From assembly GCF_027604915.1 (NCBI RefSeq), contig NZ_JAJAQC010000019.1, positions 62,001-126,000 on the forward strand: DNA of 64,000 nt, given 5' to 3'. The notes under the pieces were generated by a model. That model saw nothing but the letters and a program-made list of their open reading frames with translations, was not told the origin of the DNA and ran no database searches. This DNA is from Streptomonospora mangrovi (GTDB lineage Bacteria; Actinomycetota; Actinomycetes; Streptosporangiales; Streptosporangiaceae). Positions within the stretch are counted from its first letter, which is position 1. The number at the start of each line of letters is the position of its first letter. Shown in pieces: positions 38,938 to 56,373 of this stretch. Made by a program: the position numbers and the translations under genes.

Positions 38938-39046
38938 GACAAGGAAGCAGACTTGATGAGATGTCGGCGAAGACGGGAAAACCAGGGCCACGGTAGCCAA
39001 GACCCGCAGGTCATTAAGGTGCTCCCCGCACGCGCGGGGATTGGTC

Positions 39047-40255
39047 TCACCGGCTCTCCGTCCGGGCTACCGCACCCCTCGACGTCAGGGCTCCGACTGC
39101 CAGGGCCAGCCCCATCGAAAGAGCCGCCGCCACCGGGAGAACGCCCGCGCCCGCTGACAGGGCGGCTCCGCCGGCCGCGCCGCCCGCCGCCGCGCCGACG
39201 TAGACCGACGCGCTGTGCACCGCCATCGCCTGCGTCGCCGCCTCGGTGCCGGTCCGGGACAGCATCAGCGCCTGGAGGGTCGGCGGGATGGCCCACGCGG
39301 CGGCCGACCAGGCGACCAGGAGCGCCGCCGCGAGCGCCACCGGGACCGGGCGCACGAGCCACAGCCCGGCGAGCGCCGCCATCGCGGCGCAGAACAGGGC
39401 GCCCGTCGCGAAGAAGGTCGGAAGCGCGCCGAAGCGGTCGACCAGGCGGCCGGCCGCCTGCGTGCCCGCCAGCCCGCCGAGCCCCGCGCACACCAGCAGG
39501 AAGGCCAGCAGCCTCGGCCCCACGTCGGCGATCCCGCTCAGCAGCACCGAGATGTAGGTCTGGAACGCCAGGTTGCCCGCCACCGCTAGCACGGTCACCG
39601 CCAGCACCCCCGCCACGGCCGTGTTCAGCATCGGCCGGACCAGTTCCGCCGGCGTCGGCGCCGCCTCGCCCGCCGCGCGCTCCCGGCTCTCCCGGGGCAG
39701 GAACCGCGCCGCCAGGAGCAGGGCCGCCGCGCCGAGCAGGCCGCCGAACACGAACGTCGCGCGCCACCCGAAGGCCGCGCCGATCCAGGTGCCCGCCGGT
39801 ACGCCGATGAGGATCGCGCCGGTGAGCCCGGTCATCACCGTCGCCAGGTAGCGCCCCTTGCGGTCGGCCGGCGCCGCGCGGCCCGCCACCGCCAGGGCCG
39901 TCGGCAGGACGACGGCCGCCGCCAGCGCGGCCACCACCCGCAGTGCCATCAGCGGCCAGTAGCCGTCCACGGCGAGCACGGCGAAGTTGGCCGCCGTGAA
40001 GACGGCCAGCGCCCACATCAGCAGCGCGCCGCGGGGCACCCGCGCCAGCGCGACCGCCCACACCGGTGCCATGAGGGCGTAGATCAGCGAGTACGCCGTG
40101 ACCAGTTGCCCGGCGGCGGCCTCGGAGACGTGCGTGTCCGACGCTATCGCCGCGAGCACTCCGATGATCACGAAGTCGTCGGTCTGCACCGCGAAGGCGG
40201 CGAGCGCGAGCGCGCCCAGCCACAGAGGCGGGCGGGAGGAGGAAGAAGTCGACAT
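39047..40255 (-). CDS. MFS transporter (drug/sugar efflux type)
   Basis: 402 residues with about 12 membrane helices. N-terminal half: LALAAFAVQTDDFVIIGVLAAIA, TAYSLIYALMAPVWAVALARVPRG (motif A region) and PADRKGRYLATVMTGLTGAILIGVPAGTWIG; the proline/glycine motif C-type run marks an exporter of the DHA1 class. ATG start with GGAGGAGG upstream. Divergent from a TetR gene with a shared operator; the TetR probably represses it. Substrate unknown. Confidence 0.92.
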   Translation of the reverse strand: MSTSSSSRPPLWLGALALAAFAVQTDDFVIIGVLAAIASDTHVSEAAAGQLVTAYSLIYALMAPVWAVALARVPRGALLMWALAVFTAANFAVLAVDGYWPLMALRVVAALAAAVVLPTALAVAGRAAPADRKGRYLATVMTGLTGAILIGVPAGTWIGAAFGWRATFVFGGLLGAAALLLAARFLPRESRERAAGEAAPTPAELVRPMLNTAVAGVLAVTVLAVAGNLAFQTYISVLLSGIADVGPRLLAFLLVCAGLGGLAGTQAAGRLVDRFGALPTFFATGALFCAAMAALAGLWLVRPVPVALAAALLVAWSAAAWAIPPTLQALMLSRTGTEAATQAMAVHSASVYVGAAAGGAAGGAALSAGAGVLPVAAALSMGLALAVGALTSRGAVARTESR

Positions 40256-40259
40256 GCGA

Positions 40260-40283
40260 TTAGGGTAACAAGTGTTTCCCTAA
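40260..40283. promoter_or_regulatory. TetR operator between MFS and tetR
   Basis: A 24-bp imperfect palindrome with TTAGGG and CCCTAA outer arms and AACA/TGTT inner arms, located five bases upstream of the MFS start codon. A repressor bound here would block the MFS transcript and probably the tetR promoter. Confidence 0.65.
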
Positions 40284-40329
40284 TAGGTGTGCCAAAGTGT
40301 CCTCGGCAGGAGACGGGGAGGTGCCGCAC

Positions 40330-40914
40330 GTGGCCAGGACCGCCGACCCTCAGCGGCGCCGCGCGGTGGTCGACGCCGTGATCGAGCAGCTCGCGCGCAC
40401 CGGCGTCGCCGACTTCACCCTGCGCGGGCTCGCCGAGGGCCTGGGGCAGAGCACTCGGGTGCTCACCCACCACTTCGCCGACAAGAACGCGCTGCTCGTC
40501 GCCGTTCTGGAGCGGCTGGACGAGCGCCAGCACACGGCCCTGCGCGCCACTCCCGGATGGGACGACCCGGCGGTGGGCGTCGGCTCGATCGTCGAGGACG
40601 CCTGGCATCGCAACCTCGGCCCCGGCGAACTGGCCATGACCCGCCTCATCCGCGAGATCGAGGGGCTGGCCGCCGCCGGGCGCCTCCCCGTGCCCGTGCC
40701 CGGCTTCGTGCGCGGGCGCGCCGAGTTCGTCGGCACTTGCCTGGTGCGGCGCGGCATGCCCGAGGACGAGGCGCGCACCACGGCCACCCTGCTCAACGCG
40801 GCCTACGCCGGGCTGGAGACCGACTACCTGAGCACCGGCGACCGCGAGCGGGCCGAGGCGGCGCTGCGGGACCTGTGCGCGTGGGTCGACGCCCGCGTGG
40901 ACGCCGCGCGCTGA
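40330..40914 (+). CDS. TetR-family regulator (probable repressor of the MFS gene)
   Basis: 194 residues from a GTG at 40330 (GGGGAGG upstream; GTG at 40297 or 40321 also possible). The N-terminal helix-turn-helix is VVDAVIEQLARTGVADFTLRGLAEGLGQSTRVLTHHFADKNALL. The C-terminal ligand domain has AMTRLIREIEGLAAAGRL and a final helical pair. Divergent from the MFS transporter with an operator between them. Confidence 0.9.
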   Translation: MARTADPQRRRAVVDAVIEQLARTGVADFTLRGLAEGLGQSTRVLTHHFADKNALLVAVLERLDERQHTALRATPGWDDPAVGVGSIVEDAWHRNLGPGELAMTRLIREIEGLAAAGRLPVPVPGFVRGRAEFVGTCLVRRGMPEDEARTTATLLNAAYAGLETDYLSTGDRERAEAALRDLCAWVDARVDAAR

Positions 40915-40991
40915 GGCGGATCCGCGTCGGCGGGGCCTGAACCCGCGCGTGATCGTGATGGGGCTCGTGGAGCGGTTGCGTGTCGAGGAAC

Positions 40992-41029
40992 CGGCATGGC
41001 GGCGTGCCGCCATGCCGACATGTCGATTC
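40992..41029. repeat. Dispersed intergenic repeat with 11-bp hairpin, copy near 41.0 kb
   Basis: Stem CGGCATGGCGG (40992-41002) and CCGCCATGCCG (41007-41017) with a 4-base loop, followed by the shared core ATGCCGACATGTCG. It may also end tetR transcription. Confidence 0.6.
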
Positions 41030-41120
41030 CGGTCGGGCCGTTGGGGGAGCCGGATCCGGCCGGTTCTCGGTTGCCCGCCGAAACCCGGTTGACCTGCGGT
41101 TCGGCGCGTTGCTTGCTCTC

Positions 41121-41134
41121 GGGGAGCGTTCCCA
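41121..41134. promoter_or_regulatory. CelR/CebR-like operator upstream of the GH3 gene
   Basis: GGGGAGCGTTCCCA matches the Thermobifida/Streptomyces cellulose-regulator box TGGGAGCGCTCCCA at 12 of 14 positions. It lies about 245 bases before the GH3 ATG. Confidence 0.5.
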
Positions 41135-41376
41135 GTACCTCTCGTTGCGGGTCCGCGTCCCGAGGACCGCCGGTCGGCGAGGGGTACCGCTCGCGCGTCA
41201 TCCACAGGGCTGTGGACTTCTTGACGCTTCCGTGAACACCTATTTACCGTTAAGTCACTTCATGGATTTGAGTGATCACGGAGAGAGAGGTGATCGCCCG
41301 TCGGGGCAATCGCGCCGGGGGTGGGGCCGCCGGGCTTTCGCAGCGCCGCAGCAGGCGCATCACAAGGAGGTTGACG

Positions 41377-43248
41377 ATGGCAGGTCCCCATACCCGATCC
41401 GCGAGACCCCGCAGGTCGGGGCCGCTCGCCGCGGCGTGCACGCTCGCCGCGGCCGCGCTCGCGCTGCCCCTCATCACGGCGGCGGCGCCCACGGCCGCGG
41501 CCGCGCCGCGCTGCACCTCCACCGAGGACTGCCTGGCGCGCATGACCCTCGCCGAGAAGGCCGGCCAGATGACCCAGGTCGACCACGTCCACGTCATGGA
41601 CGACAAGGACGACCTCGCCGAGTACGGCATCGGCTCCCTCCTCTCGGGCGGCGGCAGCGGCCCCGGCGGGCAGCCCGGCGGCACCGCCCAGGACTGGGCC
41701 GACATGTACGACGACTACCAGCGGCACGCCATGCAAAGCCGGCTGGGCATCCCGCTGATCTACGGCATCGACGCCGTCCACGGCCACAACAGCGTCGAGG
41801 GCGCCACGGTCTTCCCGCACAACATCGGCCTGGGCGCCACCCGCGACGCCCGCCTGGTCGAGCGGGTGCAGGACATCACCCGCCGCGAGGTCCTGGGCAC
41901 CGGCATCGACTGGACGTTCGCCCCGGCCGTCAGCGTGCCGCGCGACGACCGCTGGGGCCGCACCTACGAGGGCTTCGGCGAGGTCCCCTCGATCGTCAAA
42001 CCGCTGGCCGCGGCCTCGGTTCGCGGCCTCCAGGGCGACCGGCTCGGCCCCGACGGCGTCGCCGCCACCGCCAAGCACTACGTCGCCGACGGCGGCACCA
42101 CCTGGGGCACCGGCGACAACAACTACCAGATCGACCAGGGCGACGCCCGGCTGACCGAGTCCGAACTCCGCGAGATCCACCTGCCGCCCTACCGCAGCGC
42201 CGTCAAGGCCGGCGTCGCCTCGGTCATGGTGTCCTACAGCAGTTGGAACGGCCTGAAGATGCACGAGCACGACTACCTGCTCAACGACGTGCTCAAGGGC
42301 GAACTCGGGTTCAAGGGCGTGGTGATCTCCGACTACGCCGGCGTCCGCCAGGTCGAGGGCGACTCCTACGCCGAGCAGTTGCGCAAGTCCATCAACGCCG
42401 GCGTCGACATGATCATGGTGCCCGACGACTACCGGCTCAACATCGAGACCATCGTCAGCGAGGTCGAGGCCGGGCGCATCAGCGAGGCCCGCGTCGACGA
42501 CGCCGTCCGCCGCATCCTCGACCTGAAGTTCCAGCAGGACCTGTTCGCGCGGCCCTTCACCGACCGCTCCCACACCGACGACGTCGGCTCCGCCCGGCAC
42601 CGCGCCGTGGCGCGCGACGCGGTCGGCCGGTCGCAGGTGCTGCTGAAGGACGACGGCGTGCTGCCGCTGTCGGCCCGCGACGGCGCCGACATCGTGGTGG
42701 GCGGCCGCACCGCCGACGACCTCGGCAACCAGCTCGGCGGCTGGTCCATCTCCTGGCAGGGCCAGAGCGGCGACATCACCGAAGGCACCACCTTCTGGGA
42801 GGCCGTCCAGGCCGAGACCGCCGGCACCGCCACCGACCTGGAGTACGTCGGCACCGACACCGGCGGCGACTACTCCGGCGACATCGGCATCTGGGTGGGC
42901 GGCGAGACCCCCTACGCCGAGGGCCGCGGCGACAGCGCCACCCTGGCCCTCAGCGACCTCGACAAGCGCAACCTGCGCGAGATCTGCGACCGCACCGAGG
43001 TCTGCGTGGCGCTGCTGGTATCGGGGCGCCCGCTCGTCATCAACGACGAACTGCGCACCGCCGACGCGTTCGTCGCCTCGTGGCTGCCGGGCACCGAGGG
43101 CGCCGGCATGACCGACGTCCTCTTCGGCCGCCGGCCGTTCAGCGGGAAGCTGCCCGTCACCTGGCCGGCCTCGGTCGACCAGGAGCCGATCAACAAGGGC
43201 GACGGCCAGAAGCCGCTGTTCCCGGTGGGCCACGGCCTTACCGGGTAG
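41377..43248 (+). CDS. Secreted glycoside hydrolase family 3 beta-glycosidase
   Basis: 623 residues from the ATG at 41377 (AAGGAGG upstream). A twin-arginine-poor Sec signal peptide runs to about residue 44. The GH3 N-terminal barrel has MTLAEKAGQMTQVD, GIPLIYGIDAVHGHNSVEGATVFPHNIGLG, KHYVADGGTTWG and the nucleophile Asp319 in VVISDYAGVRQVEGD. The GH3 C-terminal domain follows (SQVLLKDDGVLPLS, GRTADDLGNQLGGWSISWQG, GRRPFSGKLPVTWPAS). The pattern resembles bacterial exo-beta-glucanase/beta-glucosidases. It acts outside the cell. A CelR-like box upstream suggests induction by cello-oligosaccharides. Confidence 0.93.
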   Translation: MAGPHTRSARPRRSGPLAAACTLAAAALALPLITAAAPTAAAAPRCTSTEDCLARMTLAEKAGQMTQVDHVHVMDDKDDLAEYGIGSLLSGGGSGPGGQPGGTAQDWADMYDDYQRHAMQSRLGIPLIYGIDAVHGHNSVEGATVFPHNIGLGATRDARLVERVQDITRREVLGTGIDWTFAPAVSVPRDDRWGRTYEGFGEVPSIVKPLAAASVRGLQGDRLGPDGVAATAKHYVADGGTTWGTGDNNYQIDQGDARLTESELREIHLPPYRSAVKAGVASVMVSYSSWNGLKMHEHDYLLNDVLKGELGFKGVVISDYAGVRQVEGDSYAEQLRKSINAGVDMIMVPDDYRLNIETIVSEVEAGRISEARVDDAVRRILDLKFQQDLFARPFTDRSHTDDVGSARHRAVARDAVGRSQVLLKDDGVLPLSARDGADIVVGGRTADDLGNQLGGWSISWQGQSGDITEGTTFWEAVQAETAGTATDLEYVGTDTGGDYSGDIGIWVGGETPYAEGRGDSATLALSDLDKRNLREICDRTEVCVALLVSGRPLVINDELRTADAFVASWLPGTEGAGMTDVLFGRRPFSGKLPVTWPASVDQEPINKGDGQKPLFPVGHGLTG

Positions 43249-43479
43249 TCCCCGCGCGGGCCGCGCCGAGCACCGGTGCGGCCCGCGCTCCGGTCGCATA
43301 ACGCGATAGGTGTTGCGTTAATGGGGGAGCGTGTGGCACACTGAGCGTGCGGCACCGCGCCGCCGGCGACTGGCAACCGCCGTCAACCGACAAGGAGGAC
43401 CCCACGTTGCGCCTGTTCAACGGGACCGCGCTGGTCGACACCCGTTCGTTCATCGGGCACAACACTCCTGGGGACCCAC

Positions 43480-45093
<1,614 letters not shown>

Positions 45094-45099
45094 GCCCGC

Positions 45100-45135
45100 G
45101 CGCTCCCGCGCCGTCCCACGGCGGCGCGGGAGCGC
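45100..45135. terminator. Terminator after the ABC-F gene
   Basis: A 13-bp perfect stem (arms 45100-45112 and 45123-45135, GCGCTCCCGCGCC type), 10-base loop, seven bases after the stop. Confidence 0.8.
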
Positions 45136-45287
45136 CCGGTGTTTCTAACTTCAGCAGTTGAGTGAACAAAGTCACGTCGCTTATAGTTGCGATGGCGCTC
45201 CAGGGGGAAGCCGTCCGGCCGGCCGGTACGTCCGTTCACGTTCCGGGTCCACGACCCGTGACGACATCCACCTTGAGGAAACGACCC

Positions 45288-46643
45288 ATGCGTACACGCC
45301 TCGCCATCACCGCGTCGGCGGTGGCCACCCTCTTACTCTCCTTGCTCCTCGTCGTCCAGCCGGCCCACGCCGAGACCGGGTTCGAGATCCGCGACGGCCG
45401 CCTCGTCGACGCCAACGGCAACGACTTCGTCTTCCGCGGGGTCAACCACCCCCACGCCTGGTACACCGGCGAGACCGAGTCCTTCGCCGAGATCGCCGAC
45501 CTCGGGGCCAACTCCGTGCGGGTGGTCCTGAGCAGCGGCCACCGCTGGACCCGCACCGAGGCCGCCGACCTCGCCAACGTCATCTCCGAGTGCAAGGCCA
45601 ACAAGCTGATCTGCGTGCTGGAGGTCCACGACACCACCGGCTACGGCGAGGAAGGCGCCGCGGCCAGCCTCGACCAGGCGGTGGACTACTGGATCGACAT
45701 GCAGGACGTCCTGGCCGGCCAGGAGCCCTACGTGCTGATCAACATCGGCAACGAGCCGTGGGGCAACACCGACTACCAGCAGTGGACCGGCGCCACCACC
45801 CAGGCGATCGACCGCCTGCGCGACGCCGGGTTCGACCACACCATCGTGGTCGACGCGCCCAACTGGGGCCAGGACTGGTCGTTCACCATGCGCGACAACG
45901 CCCAGCAGATCTTCCAGAGCGACCCGGCGGCCAACCTCATCTTCGACGTGCACATGTACGGCGTCTACGACACCGCCGCCGAGATCCAGAGCTACCTGAA
46001 CTCCTACGTCAACGCCGGCCTGCCGATCATGGTCGGCGAGTTCGGCCACAACCACAGCGACGGCAACCCCGACGAGGACGCCATCCTCGCCACCGCCGAG
46101 GACCTGGGGATCGGCTACCTGGGCTGGTCCTACAGCGGCAACGGCGGCGGGGTGGAGTACCTCGACCTGGTCGACGACTTCAATCCCGACAGCCTGACCT
46201 CCTGGGGCGAGCGGCTGTTCAACGGCCCCAACGGGATCGTGGAGACCGCCGAGACCGCCAGCGTCTACGGCTCGGACCCCGACCCCTCGCCCTCGCCCGA
46301 CCCCAGCCCCTCACCGGACCCCAGCCCCTCGCCTGACCCGGAGGGCGGCTGCACCGCCGCCTACGAGGTCGTCAACCAGTGGGGCGGCGGCTTCCAGGGC
46401 GAGGTCGAGGTCACGGCGGCCGAGGACATCGACGGCTGGCAGGTCACCTGGACCTTCGCCAACGGCCAGCGCGTCAGCCAGGCGTGGAACGCCGACGTCA
46501 CCTCCAGCGGCGCCACCGTCACCGCGGTGAACAAGAGCTACAACGGCGACCTCTCCGCGGGCCAGAGCGCGTCCTTCGGGTTCACCGGCACCCACAGCGG
46601 CACCAACGCCGCGCCGGTGCCCACCTGCACCCCGCGCGGCTGA
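45288..46643 (+). CDS. Secreted GH5 (subfamily 8-like) endo-beta-1,4-mannanase with CBM2
   Basis: 451 residues. Sec signal peptide to Ala28 (PAHA|ETG). The catalytic domain (about 30-320) matches bacterial GH5_8 mannanases: FVFRGVNHPHAWYTGETESFAEIADLGANSVRVVLSSG, acid/base Glu156 in NIGNEPWG and nucleophile Glu251 in IMVGEFGHNHSDG, with LTSWGERLFNGPNGI at the end. A Pro/Ser/Asp linker (about 328-352) leads to a carbohydrate-binding module of family 2 (about 355-448, Cys355-Cys447, with surface Trp residues). GAGGAAA precedes the ATG. It degrades mannan in plant cell-wall material. Confidence 0.92.
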   Translation: MRTRLAITASAVATLLLSLLLVVQPAHAETGFEIRDGRLVDANGNDFVFRGVNHPHAWYTGETESFAEIADLGANSVRVVLSSGHRWTRTEAADLANVISECKANKLICVLEVHDTTGYGEEGAAASLDQAVDYWIDMQDVLAGQEPYVLINIGNEPWGNTDYQQWTGATTQAIDRLRDAGFDHTIVVDAPNWGQDWSFTMRDNAQQIFQSDPAANLIFDVHMYGVYDTAAEIQSYLNSYVNAGLPIMVGEFGHNHSDGNPDEDAILATAEDLGIGYLGWSYSGNGGGVEYLDLVDDFNPDSLTSWGERLFNGPNGIVETAETASVYGSDPDPSPSPDPSPSPDPSPSPDPEGGCTAAYEVVNQWGGGFQGEVEVTAAEDIDGWQVTWTFANGQRVSQAWNADVTSSGATVTAVNKSYNGDLSAGQSASFGFTGTHSGTNAAPVPTCTPRG

Positions 46644-46693
46644 CCGCACACCGCCCTCCCCAGGGCGGCACCGGCCCGGCGGACACGTCCGCG

Positions 46694-46717
46694 CGTTCTG
46701 GGAGCGCTCCCGGAACG
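46694..46717. promoter_or_regulatory. CelR/CebR box in a 24-bp palindrome
   Basis: TGGGAGCGCTCCCG at 46699-46712 matches the cellulose-regulator consensus at 13 of 14 positions; symmetry extends to 24 bases with one imperfect pair. It lies 51 bases after the mannanase stop and about 155 before the next gene, an unexpected place. Confidence 0.65.
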
Positions 46718-46869
46718 ACGCGCGGCGGCCCGCCGGGCCACCCGCTTGCCACCCGCTTTGCCGGGCTCCACCGATCTCCTCGGGCCTCCCCGGGCCTCCA
46801 CCGGACCCCGGGCGTGCGCGGCCGTCGGCGCCGTGGCAGGCTGGGCGCCCACACCGGAGGAGGACGACC

Positions 46870-47322
46870 GTGACCGCAGTACAGCCGCCCCGCCCGCTCC
46901 CGCAGCGCAAGCAGGACACCCTCGACCGGCTCGCCGCCGACGTCGACCTGTGGGTGGCCACCGCGCAGGACGGCCAGCCCTACCTGGTGCCGCTGTCCTT
47001 CCTCTGGGACGGTGAGACGCTGCTGCTGGCCACGCCCATCACCAGCCCGACCGGCCGCGGCCTCGCGGAGGGCGGGCGGGTCCGGCTCGGCCTCGGCCCC
47101 ACCCGCGACGTCGTCATGGTCGAGGGGACCGTGGAGGTGCACACGGCCGCGGAACTGCCCGACGCGACCCTCGACGCCTTCGCCGAGAAGACCGGCTTCG
47201 ACCCGCGCGCGCTCGCCTCCTACCGCTACTTCCGCGTGCGCCCGCTCCGCGTCCAGGCGTGGCGCGAGGTCAACGAGCTTCCCGACCGGGACCTCATGCG
47301 CGAGGGCACCTGGCTCGGCTGA
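46870..47322 (+). CDS. PPOX-class (pyridoxamine 5'-phosphate oxidase fold) F420- or flavin-dependent oxidoreductase
   Basis: 150 residues. Split-barrel fold indicated by KQDTLDRLAADVDLWVATAQDGQPYLVPLSFLWDGETLLLATP, RVRLGLGPTRDVVMVEGTVEV and a C-terminal RVRPLRVQAWREVNELPDRDLM. Small members of this family in actinobacteria usually bind F420 or a flavin; the substrate cannot be told. GTG start with GGAGGAGGA upstream. It stands alone before the lipid cluster. Confidence 0.88.
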   Translation: MTAVQPPRPLPQRKQDTLDRLAADVDLWVATAQDGQPYLVPLSFLWDGETLLLATPITSPTGRGLAEGGRVRLGLGPTRDVVMVEGTVEVHTAAELPDATLDAFAEKTGFDPRALASYRYFRVRPLRVQAWREVNELPDRDLMREGTWLG

Positions 47323-48029
47323 GCCGCCGCGGGGATCCGCCGACTGGGCCGCGTGCCGGCATGGCCGGATGCCGACATGCGGACCTGCCGATATGCGGCT
47401 GTACGGCTGTACGGCTGTGTCGCTACACCGCCATGCCGACCCGGTCGCCCGTCGGTCCGTCGATCCGTTGACACCTTCGCCGCTCGTGTCGATGCCCGCC
47501 CGGCCTGGAGCACGCGCCGGACGGTTCATGCGGACAGCGGGCAAAAACACCTTTCCGGCATTTTTCGTTCCGCCCGCAAGGCCGGAAATCGCTGCAAGAA
47601 CACGGCGATGGATCTCACGTGCGGGCCGCTTCGATTCCGCGAAATACCGGTCCGACGTTCGCTGTCTTTGCTGTCGTTCCGAATTCCCCTGAGCGCCGCG
47701 CCCGGGTGATGGCGCGCCCTCCCGCCCACCGGCTCGGCGGCCGCCCCTCGGACCGGCATCGCCCGCCCCGCCAGCGCCCGATGGTCGCCGTCCACCGCCT
47801 CCCGGGCTCGCCCTTCCGGCCGCGTTGAGGTGCCCGCCTTCGTCCGATGGGCGGGTTCCCGCATTGTCTGCATCCGTTTCCGGGAACTTATCCGAGAAAT
47901 GCGAATTGCCACTTTTGTGATTCCCTGGAAGGGTGTTGCGGCGCAATCTCGCTGCGGGGATAATCAATTTCCTGTCGGAGTGAGCGCGCGCTCGCCCTTC
48001 ATTCGCAGCGAGGAAATCGGGGAATTCCC
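47323..48029. other. Gene-free leader region of the lipid/polyketide cluster
   Basis: About 700 bases without a convincing gene. The first 120 bases hold the dispersed repeat (47354-47440). From about 47530 the base composition drops clearly compared with the flanks (runs such as AAAAACACC, GGCATTTTTCGTTCC, GGATAATCAATTTCC). This is the promoter region of the cluster; a 10-bp palindrome GGGAATTCCC (48020-48029) abuts the first ATG. I cannot assign promoters reliably. Confidence 0.5.
47354..47440. repeat. Dispersed intergenic repeat, longest copy (47.4 kb)
   Basis: Contains the shared core ATGCCGACATGCGG and related ATATGCGG units, then three near-identical CTGTACGG/CTGTGTCG units, then CCGCCATGCCGAC. 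Confidence 0.6.
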
Positions 48030-48370
48030 ATGACCGGGTCGACCGGCGGCACCGCCGACGTTCGGGCACTGATGATCGACTCCGTCGCGCGGCGCACGGG
48101 AGCCGACCCCGCCGAGGTCGACCCCCGCGTGCCGTTCCTTTCTCTCGGCCTCTCCTCCCGCGACGCCGTCTCCCTGTGCGGCGAACTGGAGTCCCGCCTG
48201 GGCCGCCCGGTGCCGGCGCTGCTGCCGTGGCGCTACCCCACCATCGACTCCCTGGCCGCCCACCTCGGCGACTCCTCCGATCCCACCCCCTCCGCCCCCT
48301 CCGGCACTCCCGTCGAGCACCACACGCCCACCGAAACGCCGGCCAACACACCGCCCCGAAACGGAGCCCC

Positions 48371-48374
<4 letters not shown>
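48030..48374 (+). CDS. Stand-alone acyl carrier protein of the polyketide/lipid cluster
   Basis: 114 residues. The ACP fold occupies residues 8-80 (DVRALMIDSVARRTGADPAEVDP, VPFLSLGLSSRDAVSLCGELESRLGRPVPALLPWRYPTIDSLAAHLG). The phosphopantetheine attachment is inferred to be Ser43 in GLSSRD, where the usual GxDS has Ser in place of Asp. A Pro/Thr-rich tail follows. It ends in an ATGA overlap with the synthase gene. The likely role is to carry the acyl chain activated by the downstream FAAL to the ketosynthase. Confidence 0.88.
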
Positions 48375-55170
<6,796 letters not shown>

Positions 55171-55174
<4 letters not shown>

Positions 55175-56232
55175 CCACCGCCATCACCGGCGCCACCGGC
55201 TTCCTCGGCCTGCGGCTCCTGGCGGAACTGCTCGACCGCGAGGACCGGGTCATCGTGCTGAGCCGGCCCGGTCCCGTCCCGGTCCTGGAGCGGGTCGCCG
55301 CGTTCCTGCGGGCACGCGGCGCCCCGCCCGGCGACCTGCACGCGCTCCCCCTGCGCGTGCGGGTCGTGCACGCCGACATCACCCGGCGCGACCTGGGGCT
55401 GGACCCCGACGACCGCGCGACCCTGACCCGCGAGACCACCGCGCTGTGGCACAACGCCGCCAACACCGGCCTCAGCCCGGTCTCGGCCGAGGTCCGCCGC
55501 ACCAACCTCGTGGGCACCCGCAACGTCCTCGCGCTGGCCGACCGGTGCCCCGGCCTGACCGCGCTGCGCCACAGCAGCACGTTCGCGGTGGCCGGCCGGC
55601 GGGCGCACGGCGTCATCGGCGACGACGACCTGGACGACTCCCACGGGTTCTGCTCGGAGTACGAGCGGTCCAAGTACGACGCCGAGGTGCGGGTGCGGCG
55701 CTGGGCCGCCGCCCACCCCGACCACGACGTGCTGGTGTTCCGCCTGGCGCTGCTCACCAGCGACCTGCCGCCCTACCCGGGCGCGCCCGCCCAGCCGCTG
55801 GTGGTGGCCCGCGACACCGCCGCCTGGCTGCGCGACCGCCACCCCGAGGCGCGCGCCGGCATCACCGTGCCCTGCGACGGCGACTCCCCGGTCAACGTGC
55901 TGCCGGTGGAGCACGCCGCCCGCGCCATGGCCGACGCCGCCGCCAAGGCCGTGGGCACCCCCATGCGCACCATCAACGTCGTCTCCTCCGACCACGTGCC
56001 CGCCCGCCTGCTGGTGGCGGCCGTGGCCGAGAGCGTGGGGGTGCCCTGCGCCATGGACCCGGCCGCCACCGGTGTCCGCGTGCCGGGCGCCGCCGGGGAC
56101 GTCATGGCCGCCATCCTGCCGTTCGGCCGGATGACCCGCACGTTCGCCGACACCGCCCTGGCCGGACTCGGCCTCGCCTGCCCCCGTGAGCCAGTGATCG
56201 ACCGCGACTACCTGCGGGCCTGCCTGCGCTGA
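55171..56232 (+). CDS. Thioester-reductase-like extended SDR
   Basis: 353 residues. Rossmann motif TGATGFLG (residues 6-13) at the very N terminus, catalytic Tyr164-x3-Lys168 (EYERSKYDAE) and TNLVGTRNVLALA; the pattern is that of the NAD(P)-dependent thioester reductase domains at the end of NRPS/PKS and of carboxylic acid reductases, here as a free protein. It would release the ACP-bound chain as an aldehyde (or alcohol after a second reduction). GTG start in a GTGA overlap with the synthase. This replaces the missing thioesterase. Confidence 0.88.
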
Positions 56233-56373
56233 CGGCCGTCGGCCGCGCCGTGCGGACGTGGGCGCGAGGGCGGCGCGCCCCGGATGCCCGCCGCACCGCC
56301 GCCGGCCGCCCCGGCGTGGCGCCGCCTCTCCGGGCCCATCGCCCGCACCGCCACCTCCACCGAAAGGACCGGC

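Larger units (their letters stand above)
40915..41376. other. tetR-GH3 intergenic region
   Basis: About 460 bases without a credible gene. Contains the hairpin repeat at 40992-41017, a CelR-like box at 41121-41134, DnaA-box-like TGTGGACTT near 41211, and the GH3 leader with GC dropping near 41220-41275. Confidence 0.5.

Noticed and set aside
39019..39048. CRISPR array
   Set aside because: Only one repeat-like unit, no spacer periodicity and no cas genes; kept only as a low-interest observation.
41200..41220. Secondary replication origin suggested by TCCACA/TGTGGA pair
   Set aside because: Only two partial boxes, no cluster or AT-rich region.
40996..41235. 79-codon plus-strand frame before the GH3 gene
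   Set aside because: Begins inside the hairpin repeat, no ribosome binding site, atypical composition.
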